A stretch of 64,000 bases of DNA. Source: F1-60-MAGs104 sp964355975 (GTDB lineage: Bacteria > Planctomycetota > Phycisphaerae > Phycisphaerales > SM1A02). How positions within the stretch are numbered: the stretch's first letter is position 1; every line of letters starts with the position of its first letter. The stretch is from contig CAYHFW010000008.1 of NCBI GenBank assembly GCA_964355975.1, positions 1 through 64,000 on the forward strand, read 5' to 3'. The notes beneath the pieces are model-generated. The model saw nothing but the letters and a program-made list of their open reading frames with translations. It searched no databases and had not been told where the DNA came from. Of the stretch, positions 51,159 through 59,862 are shown piece by piece. The position numbers were made by a program, and so were the translations under genes.

Positions 51159-52736
51159 ATGGCACGTGGACCAAGTCTCGCTAACAAGTGCCAGATTCTC
51201 TTTGGAGGAGCGATTCTGCTCATTCTCGCGGGGGCGTTGAGCGTTCCATGGATGCGCATCGAGCAGACGGTTCAAGAGAGTCAGCGCGAGATGTCAAGGC
51301 AACTCGCAGAAACGTGGGTGCGCAATGGATTCGACCTCAATCGAACCGAGGGCATTCCGATTCCGATTCGTGTCGTGACAGTCGAGCGAATCGAGGAGGG
51401 GGGCATCGCCGACATTTTTGTCGAGCAGGCGTACCGCCAGTTCGCCGCCGAACCGACAGTTGCTGAGTATTTCTCGACCGTCACCACGGAGGGGGGAGTG
51501 CTCTACCGATATGCGCACGCGCTGCGCGAGAGTCAGTGGCGGGCGATCCAAGATCGTCAGTTCGTCGACTTTGCACCACACGCGTCGGAACTTTCGCTGG
51601 GCGATCCACTGCGTGCAATCTTGGTGATTGAGCGGACGAGTTCGTTTGCTTCTCATCAAATACAGTCGAGCCGCTGGTACATCGCTGCGGGGGGTGTGGT
51701 CGCGGTCGCGCTTGCTGTGGTCGTCTTCTCGCTGATTCTGACGAAACTTATTTTTTCGCCAGTGCGGCGACTGCGCGCAAGTGCTGAGAAAGTGCGCCGC
51801 GGCGAATTGCATGTTCGAAGTGCGCTGCGCACTGGTGACGAACTTGAAGAGCTGTCGCGCGCATTCGATGGGATGCTCGATGAAGTCGACAGTGTGCAGT
51901 CGTCGCTGCGGTCGATGAATCAATCACTCGATCTCAAAGTGGTCGAGTTGTCGGAAGTGAATGTTGGCCTCTTCGAATCGAATCGTTTGAAGAGCGAGTT
52001 TCTTGCCAATGTTTCGCATGAGCTTCGAACACCGCTCAATTCAATCATTGGGTTTGCCGAGTTGCTCGACGAGATTGCGCGCACTGATGCAAACGCCGAT
52101 CCAAAGCGGGTGCGCTACATCTCGAACATCCTGACGAGCGCGCGCATGTTGCTCGACATGATCAACGAATTGCTCGACATGGCGAAAATCGAAGCGGGGC
52201 GCATGTCGCTCGCGGTTGTTCCTGCAAGCGTCGCAGACATTCTCGAAGGACTGCAAACGATCATGCGGCCGCAGGCAATGGCGAAGCAGATTGAGTTTGT
52301 TGCTCGGGTGGACCATGACCTCACGACGGTCGAGACCGATCCAGGAAAGTTGCAACAGATTCTTTACAACTTTCTCGCCAACGCGGTGAAGTTTTCGCCC
52401 ACGGGAAGCAAGATTCGAATTGACGCGCAGTCGATCACAGTCGACACGCGGCCTGCGGTGCGCATCTCGGTGAGCGATGATGGAGAGGGCATCCCGTTCG
52501 ACTTGCAAGAGACAATCTTCGAGAAGTTTCGGCAAGTTGATGCGAGTCACACGAAGGTGCATGGCGGCACCGGACTCGGGCTTGCGATTTGCCGCGAGCT
52601 CGCGCACATGCTTGGTGCGACGGTGGGCGTGGTCTCAGAGCCAGGCCGCGGCGCAACATTCTTCGTCGAAGTGCCGGTCTACTTTCGAGTCAAAGAACGC
52701 AAGCCGCTCATGGGCAAATCTGAAGGTGCTCGGTGA
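51159..52736 (+). CDS. Membrane sensor histidine kinase (orphan)
   Basis: A 525-residue two-component kinase. Order of parts: membrane helix near residues 12-30, an extracytoplasmic sensor of about 150 residues, a second helix near 180-203 (AAGGVVAVALAVVVFSLIL), a HAMP linker, then HisKA with the phospho-accepting His287 in NVSHELRTPLNSIIGFAELL. The HATPase has LANAVKFSPTG (N box), SDDGEGIPFD (G1), GLGLAICRELAHMLG (G2) and GRGATFFVEVPV. It has no receiver domain and no adjacent response regulator, so its partner is elsewhere. Confidence 0.93.
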   Translation: MARGPSLANKCQILFGGAILLILAGALSVPWMRIEQTVQESQREMSRQLAETWVRNGFDLNRTEGIPIPIRVVTVERIEEGGIADIFVEQAYRQFAAEPTVAEYFSTVTTEGGVLYRYAHALRESQWRAIQDRQFVDFAPHASELSLGDPLRAILVIERTSSFASHQIQSSRWYIAAGGVVAVALAVVVFSLILTKLIFSPVRRLRASAEKVRRGELHVRSALRTGDELEELSRAFDGMLDEVDSVQSSLRSMNQSLDLKVVELSEVNVGLFESNRLKSEFLANVSHELRTPLNSIIGFAELLDEIARTDANADPKRVRYISNILTSARMLLDMINELLDMAKIEAGRMSLAVVPASVADILEGLQTIMRPQAMAKQIEFVARVDHDLTTVETDPGKLQQILYNFLANAVKFSPTGSKIRIDAQSITVDTRPAVRISVSDDGEGIPFDLQETIFEKFRQVDASHTKVHGGTGLGLAICRELAHMLGATVGVVSEPGRGATFFVEVPVYFRVKERKPLMGKSEGAR

Positions 52737-53019
52737 TCAGGCGGTCGGCGTGCGCGACGCGCCGCCGGATCGTGCTCGCGTCAAATCGTGTGGGAATCAC
52801 GCTCGCGACACCCTCGACCGCCGGAGCACACTGCATGACCTCGATGACAGCAAGCGCGACCTGGGATGGGGTGTGCCGTCCATCGGGTGACCACCAGTCG
52901 TAGTCGGCCCAAGAGAGCGTCAACATCGAGATTAGTGTGGGATCTGCGCTCTTGCGGATCTCGAAGATCCAGCACGCATTTCCTTCACGCTCAGTTGCAA
53001 CTTCAAGTCGTCCGTTCAT
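52708..53019 (-). CDS. Conserved hypothetical protein
   Basis: A 103-residue, probably cytosolic protein from the ATG at 53019: MNGRLEVATEREGNACWIFE onward. A distinctive aromatic block LTLSWADYDWWSPDGRHTPSQVA, preceded by a beta-rich half and followed by a helix (VALAVIEVMQCAPAVE), resembles small planctomycete proteins I have seen but cannot name. It overlaps the kinase 3' end by 29 bp in the opposite direction. Confidence 0.65.
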   Translation of the reverse strand: MNGRLEVATEREGNACWIFEIRKSADPTLISMLTLSWADYDWWSPDGRHTPSQVALAVIEVMQCAPAVEGVASVIPTRFDASTIRRRVAHADRLITEHLQICP

Positions 53020-53071
53020 CGCCGGCAAGGGTAGCCACGGATCGCAAAGAATCTTCTACGCTCTGGATGTG

Positions 53072-54397
53072 ATGTTCTTTGTCGAGACGTTTCGCCTCGG
53101 ACTGGGCAACCTGCGCCGACACGCACTGCGCTCAATATTGACCTGCCTTGGAGTCATCCTTGGAGTTGCGGCCGTCATCGTGGTCGTGTCGATTGGTGAG
53201 GGCAACAAGCAGTCTGCACTGCGTGACATCACCGCGCTTGGGGCAACCAACATCATCGTGCGCAGTTCGAAACCCCCCGATGCTGCAAGTTCCACGCAGG
53301 CGCGAACGTTTCTCTCGCGCTACGGAATCACCTACGAAGATGCGCGGCGCTTGCGGTCGGCGATGGGGGATGCGAAGTTGGTGGTCGCATTGAAGGCGGT
53401 TGGCAGTGAGATCAGTCGCGGCGCATTCCGCACCAATAGCCAGACTTTCGGCACAGTTCCTGAACTCGCCGTGGCCGCGAATCTGCATGTCGCACGCGGC
53501 GGGCGTTATCTCACGGGACATGACATTGAGACACATGCGCCGGTGGCAGTGCTGGGCGCCGAAACCGCGCGTCAACTCTTTCCAGCGCGCGATGCGCTCG
53601 GGCAAGACTTTCGCATCGACCAGCAGGTCTTTCGCGTGGTGGGAGTGCTCGAAGAGCAGGGGTTCGCAGGGGGAGCAGGAAGCGCTCTTGTTGGGCGCGA
53701 TCTGAATCGTGATCTGCACATTCCACTCTCAACGGCGGAGCGGCAGTTTGGTGACGTCGTGCAGCGCCGCACTTCGGGAACATTTAGCGCCGAAGAGGTT
53801 CAACTCAGTGAGATTTACATCGCGGCGCCATCCACTGAGGCTGTCAATCAAGTCTCGCAGCGGGTCGAGCGGATCATGGCTGTTGGCCACCCTGGACTGC
53901 GCGATGTGCAGATCGTCGTGCCGTGGGAGCTGCTCGAGAACGCTCGTCGCGCGATGCTCGTTTGGAATGTCATGCTTGTCTCGATCGCAGCGATCAGTTT
54001 GCTCGTGGGTGGAATCGGAATCATGAACATCATGCTCGCGAGTGTCACTGAACGCACACGCGAGATCGGCATTCGCCGCGCTTTGGGCGCAACCCGCAGA
54101 CACATCACGTTTCAGTTTCTCGTCGAGACTGGGTCGCTCTCGACGGTGGGTGGAGTGTTCGGGATTGCCCTTGGAATCGGCGCATCGATCGGCGTGGGCG
54201 AGGTGATCCCGATCATTCAAAAGTGGTCGATGTTTCGTGGGGCTTTCGGCAGTGGTTTCTCACTGCAACCTGTGATCACCGCGTGGTCGATCATCGTAAG
54301 TTTCGGAGTCGCAGCCGCAGTGGGATTGATTTTCGGCATGTACCCAGCCATCGTCGCGAGCCGCAAAGATCCAGTCGAAGCGCTGCGCCACGACTGA
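53072..54397 (+). CDS. MacB/FtsX-type ABC transporter permease
   Basis: A 441-residue membrane permease with one N-terminal helix (ILTCLGVILGVAAVIVVVS), a large periplasmic MacB_PCD-like domain (residues about 55-300), then three helices of the FtsX domain: SIAAISLLVGGIGIMNIMLA, the coupling segment TERTREIGIRRALGATRRHI, and later ones near 350-425. MacB-type exporters need an ATPase; none is in this window, so a partner must be encoded elsewhere. The start is ATG 53072 (a GTG lies one codon before). Confidence 0.9.
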   Translation: MFFVETFRLGLGNLRRHALRSILTCLGVILGVAAVIVVVSIGEGNKQSALRDITALGATNIIVRSSKPPDAASSTQARTFLSRYGITYEDARRLRSAMGDAKLVVALKAVGSEISRGAFRTNSQTFGTVPELAVAANLHVARGGRYLTGHDIETHAPVAVLGAETARQLFPARDALGQDFRIDQQVFRVVGVLEEQGFAGGAGSALVGRDLNRDLHIPLSTAERQFGDVVQRRTSGTFSAEEVQLSEIYIAAPSTEAVNQVSQRVERIMAVGHPGLRDVQIVVPWELLENARRAMLVWNVMLVSIAAISLLVGGIGIMNIMLASVTERTREIGIRRALGATRRHITFQFLVETGSLSTVGGVFGIALGIGASIGVGEVIPIIQKWSMFRGAFGSGFSLQPVITAWSIIVSFGVAAAVGLIFGMYPAIVASRKDPVEALRHD

Positions 54398-54427
54398 CAG
54401 GGGGACAAGACCCCAAGTCAACGTGAT

Positions 54428-54523
54428 CGCGGCGGAATGCTTCACTCGGCGCTCAAACAGCTCTCGCCGAGCTGCGCAGACTTGCTCGGCTCGAGAACTC
54501 GCGCGAGCGAAGATTCCGCCGCG
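54428..54523. repeat. 96-bp palindromic dispersed element, copy B
   Basis: Identical base for base to copy A at 16927-17022, with the same perfect terminal inverted repeat. It is separated from copy C by 74 bp of spacer that includes the flank GGCGAGAGACAACAAGACAG, also found beside copy A. It lies between the converging permease and glycosyltransferase genes. Confidence 0.93.
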
Positions 54524-54597
54524 TGGACGCAAGCGCGAGGTGGCGAGAGACAACAAGACAGTGTGAGCGCGGCGGCAAGACACCAGGACAGCGCGGG

Positions 54598-54693
54598 CGC
54601 GGCGGAATGCTTCACTCGGCGCTCAAACAGCTCTCGCCGAGCTGCGCGGACTTGCTCGGCTCGAGAACTCGCGCGAGCGAAGATTCCGCCGCG
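54598..54693. repeat. 96-bp palindromic dispersed element, copy C
   Basis: Differs from copies A and B at one base (CTGCGCGGAC instead of CTGCGCAGAC). The pair B and C is a 170-bp tandem arrangement in a 358-bp gap that otherwise holds nothing recognisable. Short open frames that run across these copies are artefacts. Confidence 0.93.
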
Positions 54694-54755
54694 GGGACGC
54701 AAGCGAAACGCAAGTGACATGGGCTGCGTTTTGACCCGACCGTCGGAAGGGCCGA

Positions 54756-56465
54756 TCAGACAGCAGCACGTTGTTTGCGGCAGTACACAAGCACATCACC
54801 GTTCGTCCAGTCGAGCCATCCATTGAATCTTTGCACGAGCGTCCAATCGCCCATGAGTGCGTCGCGCGCCTGTTGGGTCAATGACTCGGGATAGAGCACG
54901 ATGAGCCATGCGATGTCGTGTGGAAGCGCGGCAAGATTGCATCCTCCGCTTCCGGCATTCTCGATGCCGACCCCCGCTACGACGGCGTAGTAGGCGACGA
55001 CATTGTCGGCGAGTCCGGCACTTGCGATCGTTGCGGTGTCGGGATCTTGACTACGCACAAACAGCACCGCATCTCGAATCGGTTGCTTCGCAGGCAACGT
55101 GCAGAGATCGGCGGTCCACGCGAGTGCAAGCGCCGCGCCAACGATCAGGGTGAGCCGCTTCGTTCGAAGGTCGCAGAGCCCCATCGAGATCACGAGCAAG
55201 ATGCCCGGGAGTGCGAAGAGCGCGAAGCGTGCATACATCCAACTTCCAGCGAGCGAAGTGCCAATGATGATGAGTGGCAGTCCAAGCAGTGTGACCGCGA
55301 GTGGAAAGCGGCGTGCCGAGTCGCGCATCGATCGCCACGCTCCCAGCAGAAAGAGAGCGAAGCCAGGCACTGCGAACCAGATCGTCCAAGATCCGCTGAG
55401 TCCAATGAGCAAGTGCAATCCTTCGCGAGAGAAGAGCGATGGTTCATTGCCATCGAGCGCTCGAAACTCGCTTCGAATTCGAAGCAAGTCTGGCAGCAGG
55501 GGAGAGAGCAGGGCAGTTGTTGTGATCGCACTCAGCACGAGTGCAGCAAGCGCCGCGCGCGCCGCGCGACGATCGCTCGCTGCGCTTGTGTGGTGGACCA
55601 GAAACCAAACTGCGATCACCCCATGGCTGATGGGCAGCGCAACGAATGTGAAGTGTGACCAGACTCCAAGCGCGCATGCGATGGCGTAGAAAATCCATGC
55701 GCGTGGATCGCCAGTGCGCCATCCACGCATGAACTGCCAGCAGGCAATCGCTGAGAACAGAATCATCATCGAGTAGCCGCGCGCCTCGGCTGACTCAAGC
55801 ACCATGATCGGACTCAGTGCAGCAAGCACAAACACGATCGCCATCGCGATGGGGGCAGGGGCGCGCCGTGCGAGTGCGCACTCGCGCGCGAGAAGTGCAA
55901 TGATTGGGATCGATGCGAGCCCGCACAAGAGGGCCGGTAGTCGAAGCACTGGCTCGCTTGCGCCACCTGCGAGCGTGATGGCACACCACGAGAACAGTGT
56001 GTGCAGGACATGATTGGACTGCACGAAGTACGTGCCGACGATCGCTCCTGGACCGTACTGCGCGTAGTCGATGAGCGCCGAAATTTCGTCAAACCAAAAG
56101 CTCTCACTCAATCTCCAGACGCGTTCAGTGAGACCGAGCAGGAGCACAACGGCGAGCAGTGTGGCTGTCTGAGCCGAGCACCACGAGCGGCTGCCCGCCT
56201 CGCTGCGATCTGGAACGAAGTTCGCTGCAAAGAGGCGAGGGAGAATGAGCCATGCAAGCCCTGCCGCAGCAGCCATGATTCGAAAGAGTTGCGCCCCCTC
56301 GAGAGTGACGGGGCGTATCGCGACGTGCGCGCGCTGCGTCAGCAGTTCATGCGAGAAAAAATCTGCGAGTCGCGTGGTGTCGATCGAGGCGAGCAAAAAA
56401 AAGCCCGATGCGATGACAAGGGGAAGGAGAGTTCGCGTGCTGAGCAAGCGCCAACCAATCCTCAC
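54756..56465 (-). CDS. GT-C membrane glycosyltransferase (GT39/ArnT-like)
   Basis: A 569-residue integral membrane protein with about 11-12 hydrophobic helices. The first large loop holds the GT-C acidic motif (SFWFDEISALIDYAQYGPGA), as in dolichyl- or polyprenyl-phosphate-mannose transferases and ArnT, followed by FVQSNHVLHTLFSW. It probably moves a sugar from a lipid carrier onto an outside acceptor, for example a cell-surface glycan or protein. It overlaps the upstream secreted-protein gene by four bases (ATGA). Confidence 0.87.
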   Translation of the reverse strand: MRIGWRLLSTRTLLPLVIASGFFLLASIDTTRLADFFSHELLTQRAHVAIRPVTLEGAQLFRIMAAAAGLAWLILPRLFAANFVPDRSEAGSRSWCSAQTATLLAVVLLLGLTERVWRLSESFWFDEISALIDYAQYGPGAIVGTYFVQSNHVLHTLFSWCAITLAGGASEPVLRLPALLCGLASIPIIALLARECALARRAPAPIAMAIVFVLAALSPIMVLESAEARGYSMMILFSAIACWQFMRGWRTGDPRAWIFYAIACALGVWSHFTFVALPISHGVIAVWFLVHHTSAASDRRAARAALAALVLSAITTTALLSPLLPDLLRIRSEFRALDGNEPSLFSREGLHLLIGLSGSWTIWFAVPGFALFLLGAWRSMRDSARRFPLAVTLLGLPLIIIGTSLAGSWMYARFALFALPGILLVISMGLCDLRTKRLTLIVGAALALAWTADLCTLPAKQPIRDAVLFVRSQDPDTATIASAGLADNVVAYYAVVAGVGIENAGSGGCNLAALPHDIAWLIVLYPESLTQQARDALMGDWTLVQRFNGWLDWTNGDVLVYCRKQRAAV

Positions 56466-57595
56466 GGAGTCGGTCCGCCTCCGCCGTTGCCGCCACCTCC
56501 ACTGCCACCGAATCCACTGCCGCCAGCCGATCCGCTGACGCTCGCTGGAGTGAATCCGCGCAACTGCGAGAAGGACATCGGAACGGTCATTGAGACGTAC
56601 CGCCCTGTTCCGCTTTGATTCACCATTCTTGGTGGAGGCAGAAAGTCATAGCCGCCAAGCGCGCGGTGGACAAAGTCGGGTGCGCGTACGACGAGGCATC
56701 CTTGTGTGTAGTCAATGAAGGCCCAGTCGTTGACCCATGCTTCGGGTTCGACAAGCGTCTTGATGAGTTCGATGAGTCGCATCGATTTCGCCGCGTCGGT
56801 CTCACGCTCGGGGCTTGCACCAGCATTGCCAAACAAACTGCCGCCACCACCGCCTCCTCCAGATCCGCCGCCGCCACCGCCGCCAAATCCGCCTCCGCCT
56901 CCCATTCCGCCGCCGCCACCACCGCCACCGTTGCCGCCACCTCCGCCTCCCCCCTGATTGAACGCAGCATCAATGTTGAAGTTGGGAGCGTTATCGAAGT
57001 ATGGAACTTCGTAAAGCAAATCCTTGATCGGATAGAGCTTCGTCTCGCGCGCACCGGGGCGCGAGAGATTCGATTTCGTGCCGACTTCGAGAAAACCGCG
57101 GCGCAATTGCCACGTGCACGAGTCTTCTGTTGAAAGTTGCTCGAGCACTCCTTCGAGCGCGGTGAGCGCTGCGACGCGTTGCAACTTCAGCGAGATCAGT
57201 TCGGCAGGATCCATCCCCGTCGGATTCTTGTCACTCTGCCAGCGCACGAGCATCTGCACTTGAAGCACATCTTGGATGTACGCGAGCGCTTCCTTTGCGG
57301 GAGTCTCATCGAAGTCGATGGTGATTTCTGTGTGCGTCAGAGCGAAGAGAATGTCGGGTGCCTCACTCAACAGTTCGCCCGACGAGGCGCTTGAAGGCGA
57401 AGCACTCGATGGAGCATCTTGCTTTGGGGCAGGGGACGCTGCTGCGCTTGGTGTCGCTTTCGGCGCGGGCTTTGGCGCCGCCGCGGTTGGAGTTGCGGGC
57501 GATTTCGCTGGAGTGCTTTGCCCCCACGCGCTCCCCGCAGTGATCAAAGCACCGAGGATGCAGGCAGGGGGAATCCAATGATGAGTCGAGATCAT
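56462..57595 (-). CDS. Secreted protein with STN-like domain and poly-Gly region
   Basis: A 377-residue secreted protein. A signal peptide (ACILGALITAGSAWGQ) is followed by an Ala/Pro/Lys linker of about 50 residues, then a globular domain (residues about 85-190) with ITIDFDETPAKEALAYIQDV and a later LKLQRVAALTALEGVLEQL, which looks like the secretin N-terminal/STN fold. A poly-Gly region (about 215-260, nearly all Gly) and a second domain (VEPEAWVNDWAFIDYTQGCL) follow; the C-terminus is Gly-rich again. No secretin channel is adjacent. It overlaps the glycosyltransferase by ATGA. I cannot name the family. Confidence 0.75.
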   Translation of the reverse strand: MISTHHWIPPACILGALITAGSAWGQSTPAKSPATPTAAAPKPAPKATPSAAASPAPKQDAPSSASPSSASSGELLSEAPDILFALTHTEITIDFDETPAKEALAYIQDVLQVQMLVRWQSDKNPTGMDPAELISLKLQRVAALTALEGVLEQLSTEDSCTWQLRRGFLEVGTKSNLSRPGARETKLYPIKDLLYEVPYFDNAPNFNIDAAFNQGGGGGGGNGGGGGGGGMGGGGGFGGGGGGGSGGGGGGGSLFGNAGASPERETDAAKSMRLIELIKTLVEPEAWVNDWAFIDYTQGCLVVRAPDFVHRALGGYDFLPPPRMVNQSGTGRYVSMTVPMSFSQLRGFTPASVSGSAGGSGFGGSGGGGNGGGGPTP

Positions 57596-57623
57596 GGCAA
57601 ACCTCCAACGCAGAGGATAGGCG

Positions 57624-59450
57624 CTATGGCGCAGTTTCGAGCATCGAATTGAGGCGCGCGAGTGCGACTGCCGACTCTTTCAGGCTCAGCAGCGCCATCG
57701 CATTGCCAGCAACTGCGACGCGAGAATCCCATGGTGCAGTTCGGACCGCTCCCATCGTTCGGCGCGGGTCGGGTGCGAGGTATGAAGAAACTTCGTCAAA
57801 TGTGAGTTGGCGCAGAAAGCGCACGAGCCCAACTTGCATTGCGCGCGCGCGGAATTGCTCGCCCACTGGAGTCAATCGAAGATCGGCGAGCATCAGCGCG
57901 AGCGCGTGGCCTGGGCGCGCCGACTGCGCAGTCGCCCCTTTGCTGCCGATGCCCGAGAGCGCGAATCCGCCGATGAGATCGGGCGCAATGGATGTCGCGG
58001 TGAGCGGGTCCTGCGTTTCTGCCATGCCGAGTTGCGCGCGCGAGAGCGCAGCGCGCGCAGCGCGGGCGAGTTCGGCGTGGGTTGGGTCGACCGCGCCGAG
58101 ATGCTCGTCGGCGATCAGCATCCACGCGAGAACTCCGACGAGTTGCGCACGAGATTGGTCCGTCCAAAGTTTGTCGACGCTCGCGGCGAGAGTTGCACGG
58201 TCGAGTGCGGGTCGTCCCGCATGATCGAGTGCAGCGAGCGCCGCAGCGGCGAGCGCCTGCTCGAGAGGATCCCCTTGAATTCCATCCTTTGTGAGCGCGT
58301 CGGTTGCCTTTGCCACGAGTGCACGCGCACTGGGCGCATTCGAGAGGTCAGGACTCAGCTCGACTGCCGCGAGGATGATCCACGCAATGGCCTTGCGATT
58401 TGCGAGTGGATCGCTCTCGACCTCTGAGAGTTCTCCAAGCGCAGTGAGAATCTCGAGCGACATCGTGCGCGCCTTCTCGGTGAGCGGGCTCTCTGCCGCA
58501 TTGAGCGTGGCGAATCGCGCGAGTGCGTAGGCGCTGAGCGCTTGTTCTGCAGGTGGAGCACAGAGCGAGGCATCGACTCCCTCAGCGGGTGCATAGTCGC
58601 CTCGAATGCCGAGTGAAAGCAGCGCGCTTCGTTCACCTGCAGGCTGCGATGCCGCCGCAACTGGTGGGCGAATCATGGAACGATCGAACCACTCGACGAT
58701 TGAGTCAGCGATCTCGTTCGCAACCGCGCATGCGGTGGCCGCTGAAAGCGGGGGATGTGTTCGCGCCCCACGCACGACGAATGTCGCAGTCATCGTCTGC
58801 GCAGGTTGCACGATGCGCGTCGTGTGAAATCGATAGAGCCCAACCTTCTCGCTCGTTGTCAGTTCAGCAAGTTCGCGCGCGGGAAGGCCAAGCTGCATGA
58901 CGAGTGAGAGGAGAGTTTGCTCGGGCGAGGCGGCAGCGTTGAGCGATTGGAGTACGCACGGATGCGCGAGCGCCCACTGATCACCTCGTCGCACTGCGAT
59001 CCCGTCGAGTGCCGGTTCAACCTCTTGCGCTGCTTCTGCGTAGTTGGCGCCAATGAGTGGCTCTGGTTTCGCGCCGAGTTCGAGTTCGAGCGTCGTGCGC
59101 TGCCAGCGTGTGTTCTGTGACTCGGCCGGTGACTTCGCCATGCGTTGCCCCGCGTCAGTCATGGCTGAGGCGAGCGCATGCTCGATGGGCGCACCATCAT
59201 GCGACTCGCCGACCCCGATGACCCGCCCATCAAGCCGCAGGATCGCAACGGCTGACCACCATGGGCACGGAGCCAAATCCGAGGCTTTTCGCGCTATTTC
59301 GCCAGAATCCAACTGTGCCCTGCAGGATTGCCAGGCGCGGAGCGCAAGTTCAATCGTGGGCTGCTGTTGCGGCGCGGGAGCCGCAATGGAGACACAAAAA
59401 ACGAATAGAAAACTCAAACAAAATGTGGCAACCTGCCAAATCCGCGCCAT
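57624..59450 (-). CDS. Secreted hypothetical protein, mostly helical
   Basis: A 608-residue secreted protein. From 59450, MARIWQVATFCLSFLFVFCV forms a signal peptide. The N-terminal 250 residues mix beta and helix (AILRLDGRVIGVGESHDGAP recalls the strand-turn of AMMECR1-like proteins, a weak likeness). From about residue 300 it is Ala- and Leu-rich in repeated helix pairs (ALAAAALAALDHAGRPALDR; LVGVLAWMLIADEHLGAVDP), suggesting an alpha/alpha toroid or helical solenoid. Function unknown. The gene lies 28 bp upstream of the STN-like gene. Confidence 0.75.
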   Translation of the reverse strand: MARIWQVATFCLSFLFVFCVSIAAPAPQQQPTIELALRAWQSCRAQLDSGEIARKASDLAPCPWWSAVAILRLDGRVIGVGESHDGAPIEHALASAMTDAGQRMAKSPAESQNTRWQRTTLELELGAKPEPLIGANYAEAAQEVEPALDGIAVRRGDQWALAHPCVLQSLNAAASPEQTLLSLVMQLGLPARELAELTTSEKVGLYRFHTTRIVQPAQTMTATFVVRGARTHPPLSAATACAVANEIADSIVEWFDRSMIRPPVAAASQPAGERSALLSLGIRGDYAPAEGVDASLCAPPAEQALSAYALARFATLNAAESPLTEKARTMSLEILTALGELSEVESDPLANRKAIAWIILAAVELSPDLSNAPSARALVAKATDALTKDGIQGDPLEQALAAAALAALDHAGRPALDRATLAASVDKLWTDQSRAQLVGVLAWMLIADEHLGAVDPTHAELARAARAALSRAQLGMAETQDPLTATSIAPDLIGGFALSGIGSKGATAQSARPGHALALMLADLRLTPVGEQFRARAMQVGLVRFLRQLTFDEVSSYLAPDPRRTMGAVRTAPWDSRVAVAGNAMALLSLKESAVALARLNSMLETAP

Positions 59451-59630
59451 CTTGCAAGTGTACCGGGCGACCATACGTGTGGTCGGACCTGCAGAGACGA
59501 AGATACGAGTGTTGCGATGTTGATACACCGAATCATCCCATACGAGGTCACGCGACAGCGACTTGCGCTGCTAACGATTCTTTCATTCTTAGCAATCCTC
59601 TGAAACGAACGCCATTTTCGGCACTGACAA

Positions 59631-59645
59631 CCCCCCTTCGGGGGG
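59631..59645. other. Short GC hairpin
   Basis: CCCCCC (59631-59636), loop TTC, GGGGGG (59640-59645). No T-run follows on either strand, so it is not a standard terminator. Confidence 0.5.
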
Positions 59646-59699
59646 CGGCAGGGCGGATGGGGAGACACGTCCCAGCATGCGAGTGCAGGATGTGCCGAA

Positions 59700-59742
59700 A
59701 AGCGCGACGGCCTGCGATTTATCGCAGGCCGTCGTTGCTTTT
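59700..59742. terminator. Strong bidirectional hairpin terminator
   Basis: Perfect 13-bp stem CGACGGCCTGCGA/TCGCAGGCCGTCG (59705-59717 and 59722-59734), loop TTTA. A T-rich tail follows on both strands (TTGCTTTT in plus; CGCTTTT in minus). No gene on the plus strand needs it, so it may be a second stop for rpsA read-through or the end of an unannotated RNA. Confidence 0.75.
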
Positions 59743-59800
59743 GCGATGCGCGTTTCTGAGCCGGTTTCGCACCGTCACTTGATGCAACGTCAATCGTTCC

Positions 59801-59839
59801 AATAAAAAACCGGCCCCACCGAGTTGGTGGAGCCGGTTT
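59801..59839 (-). terminator. Rho-independent terminator of rpsA
   Basis: On the minus strand, stem AAACCGGC-T-CCACC/GGTGG-G-GCCGGTTT with one mismatch and loop AACTC is followed by a T-run (TTTTTTATT). It lies 24 bp after the rpsA stop. Confidence 0.9.
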
Positions 59840-59862
59840 GAACTTGCAGTTGATGACTTGAA

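Larger units (their letters stand above)
59451..59862. other. 412-bp intergenic region with three hairpins downstream of rpsA
   Basis: Holds, in the direction of rpsA transcription, the rpsA terminator (59801-59839), a second strong hairpin (59700-59742) and a C6/G6 hairpin (59631-59645). The remaining 150 bp up to the next gene show no clear promoter. A frame on the plus strand is not supported by any recognisable product. Confidence 0.7.

Noticed and set aside
59261..59782. 173-codon plus-strand frame after the secreted-protein gene
   Set aside because: It starts inside the gene on the other strand and has an Arg/Cys-rich composition typical of shadows; no motif or ribosome-binding site.
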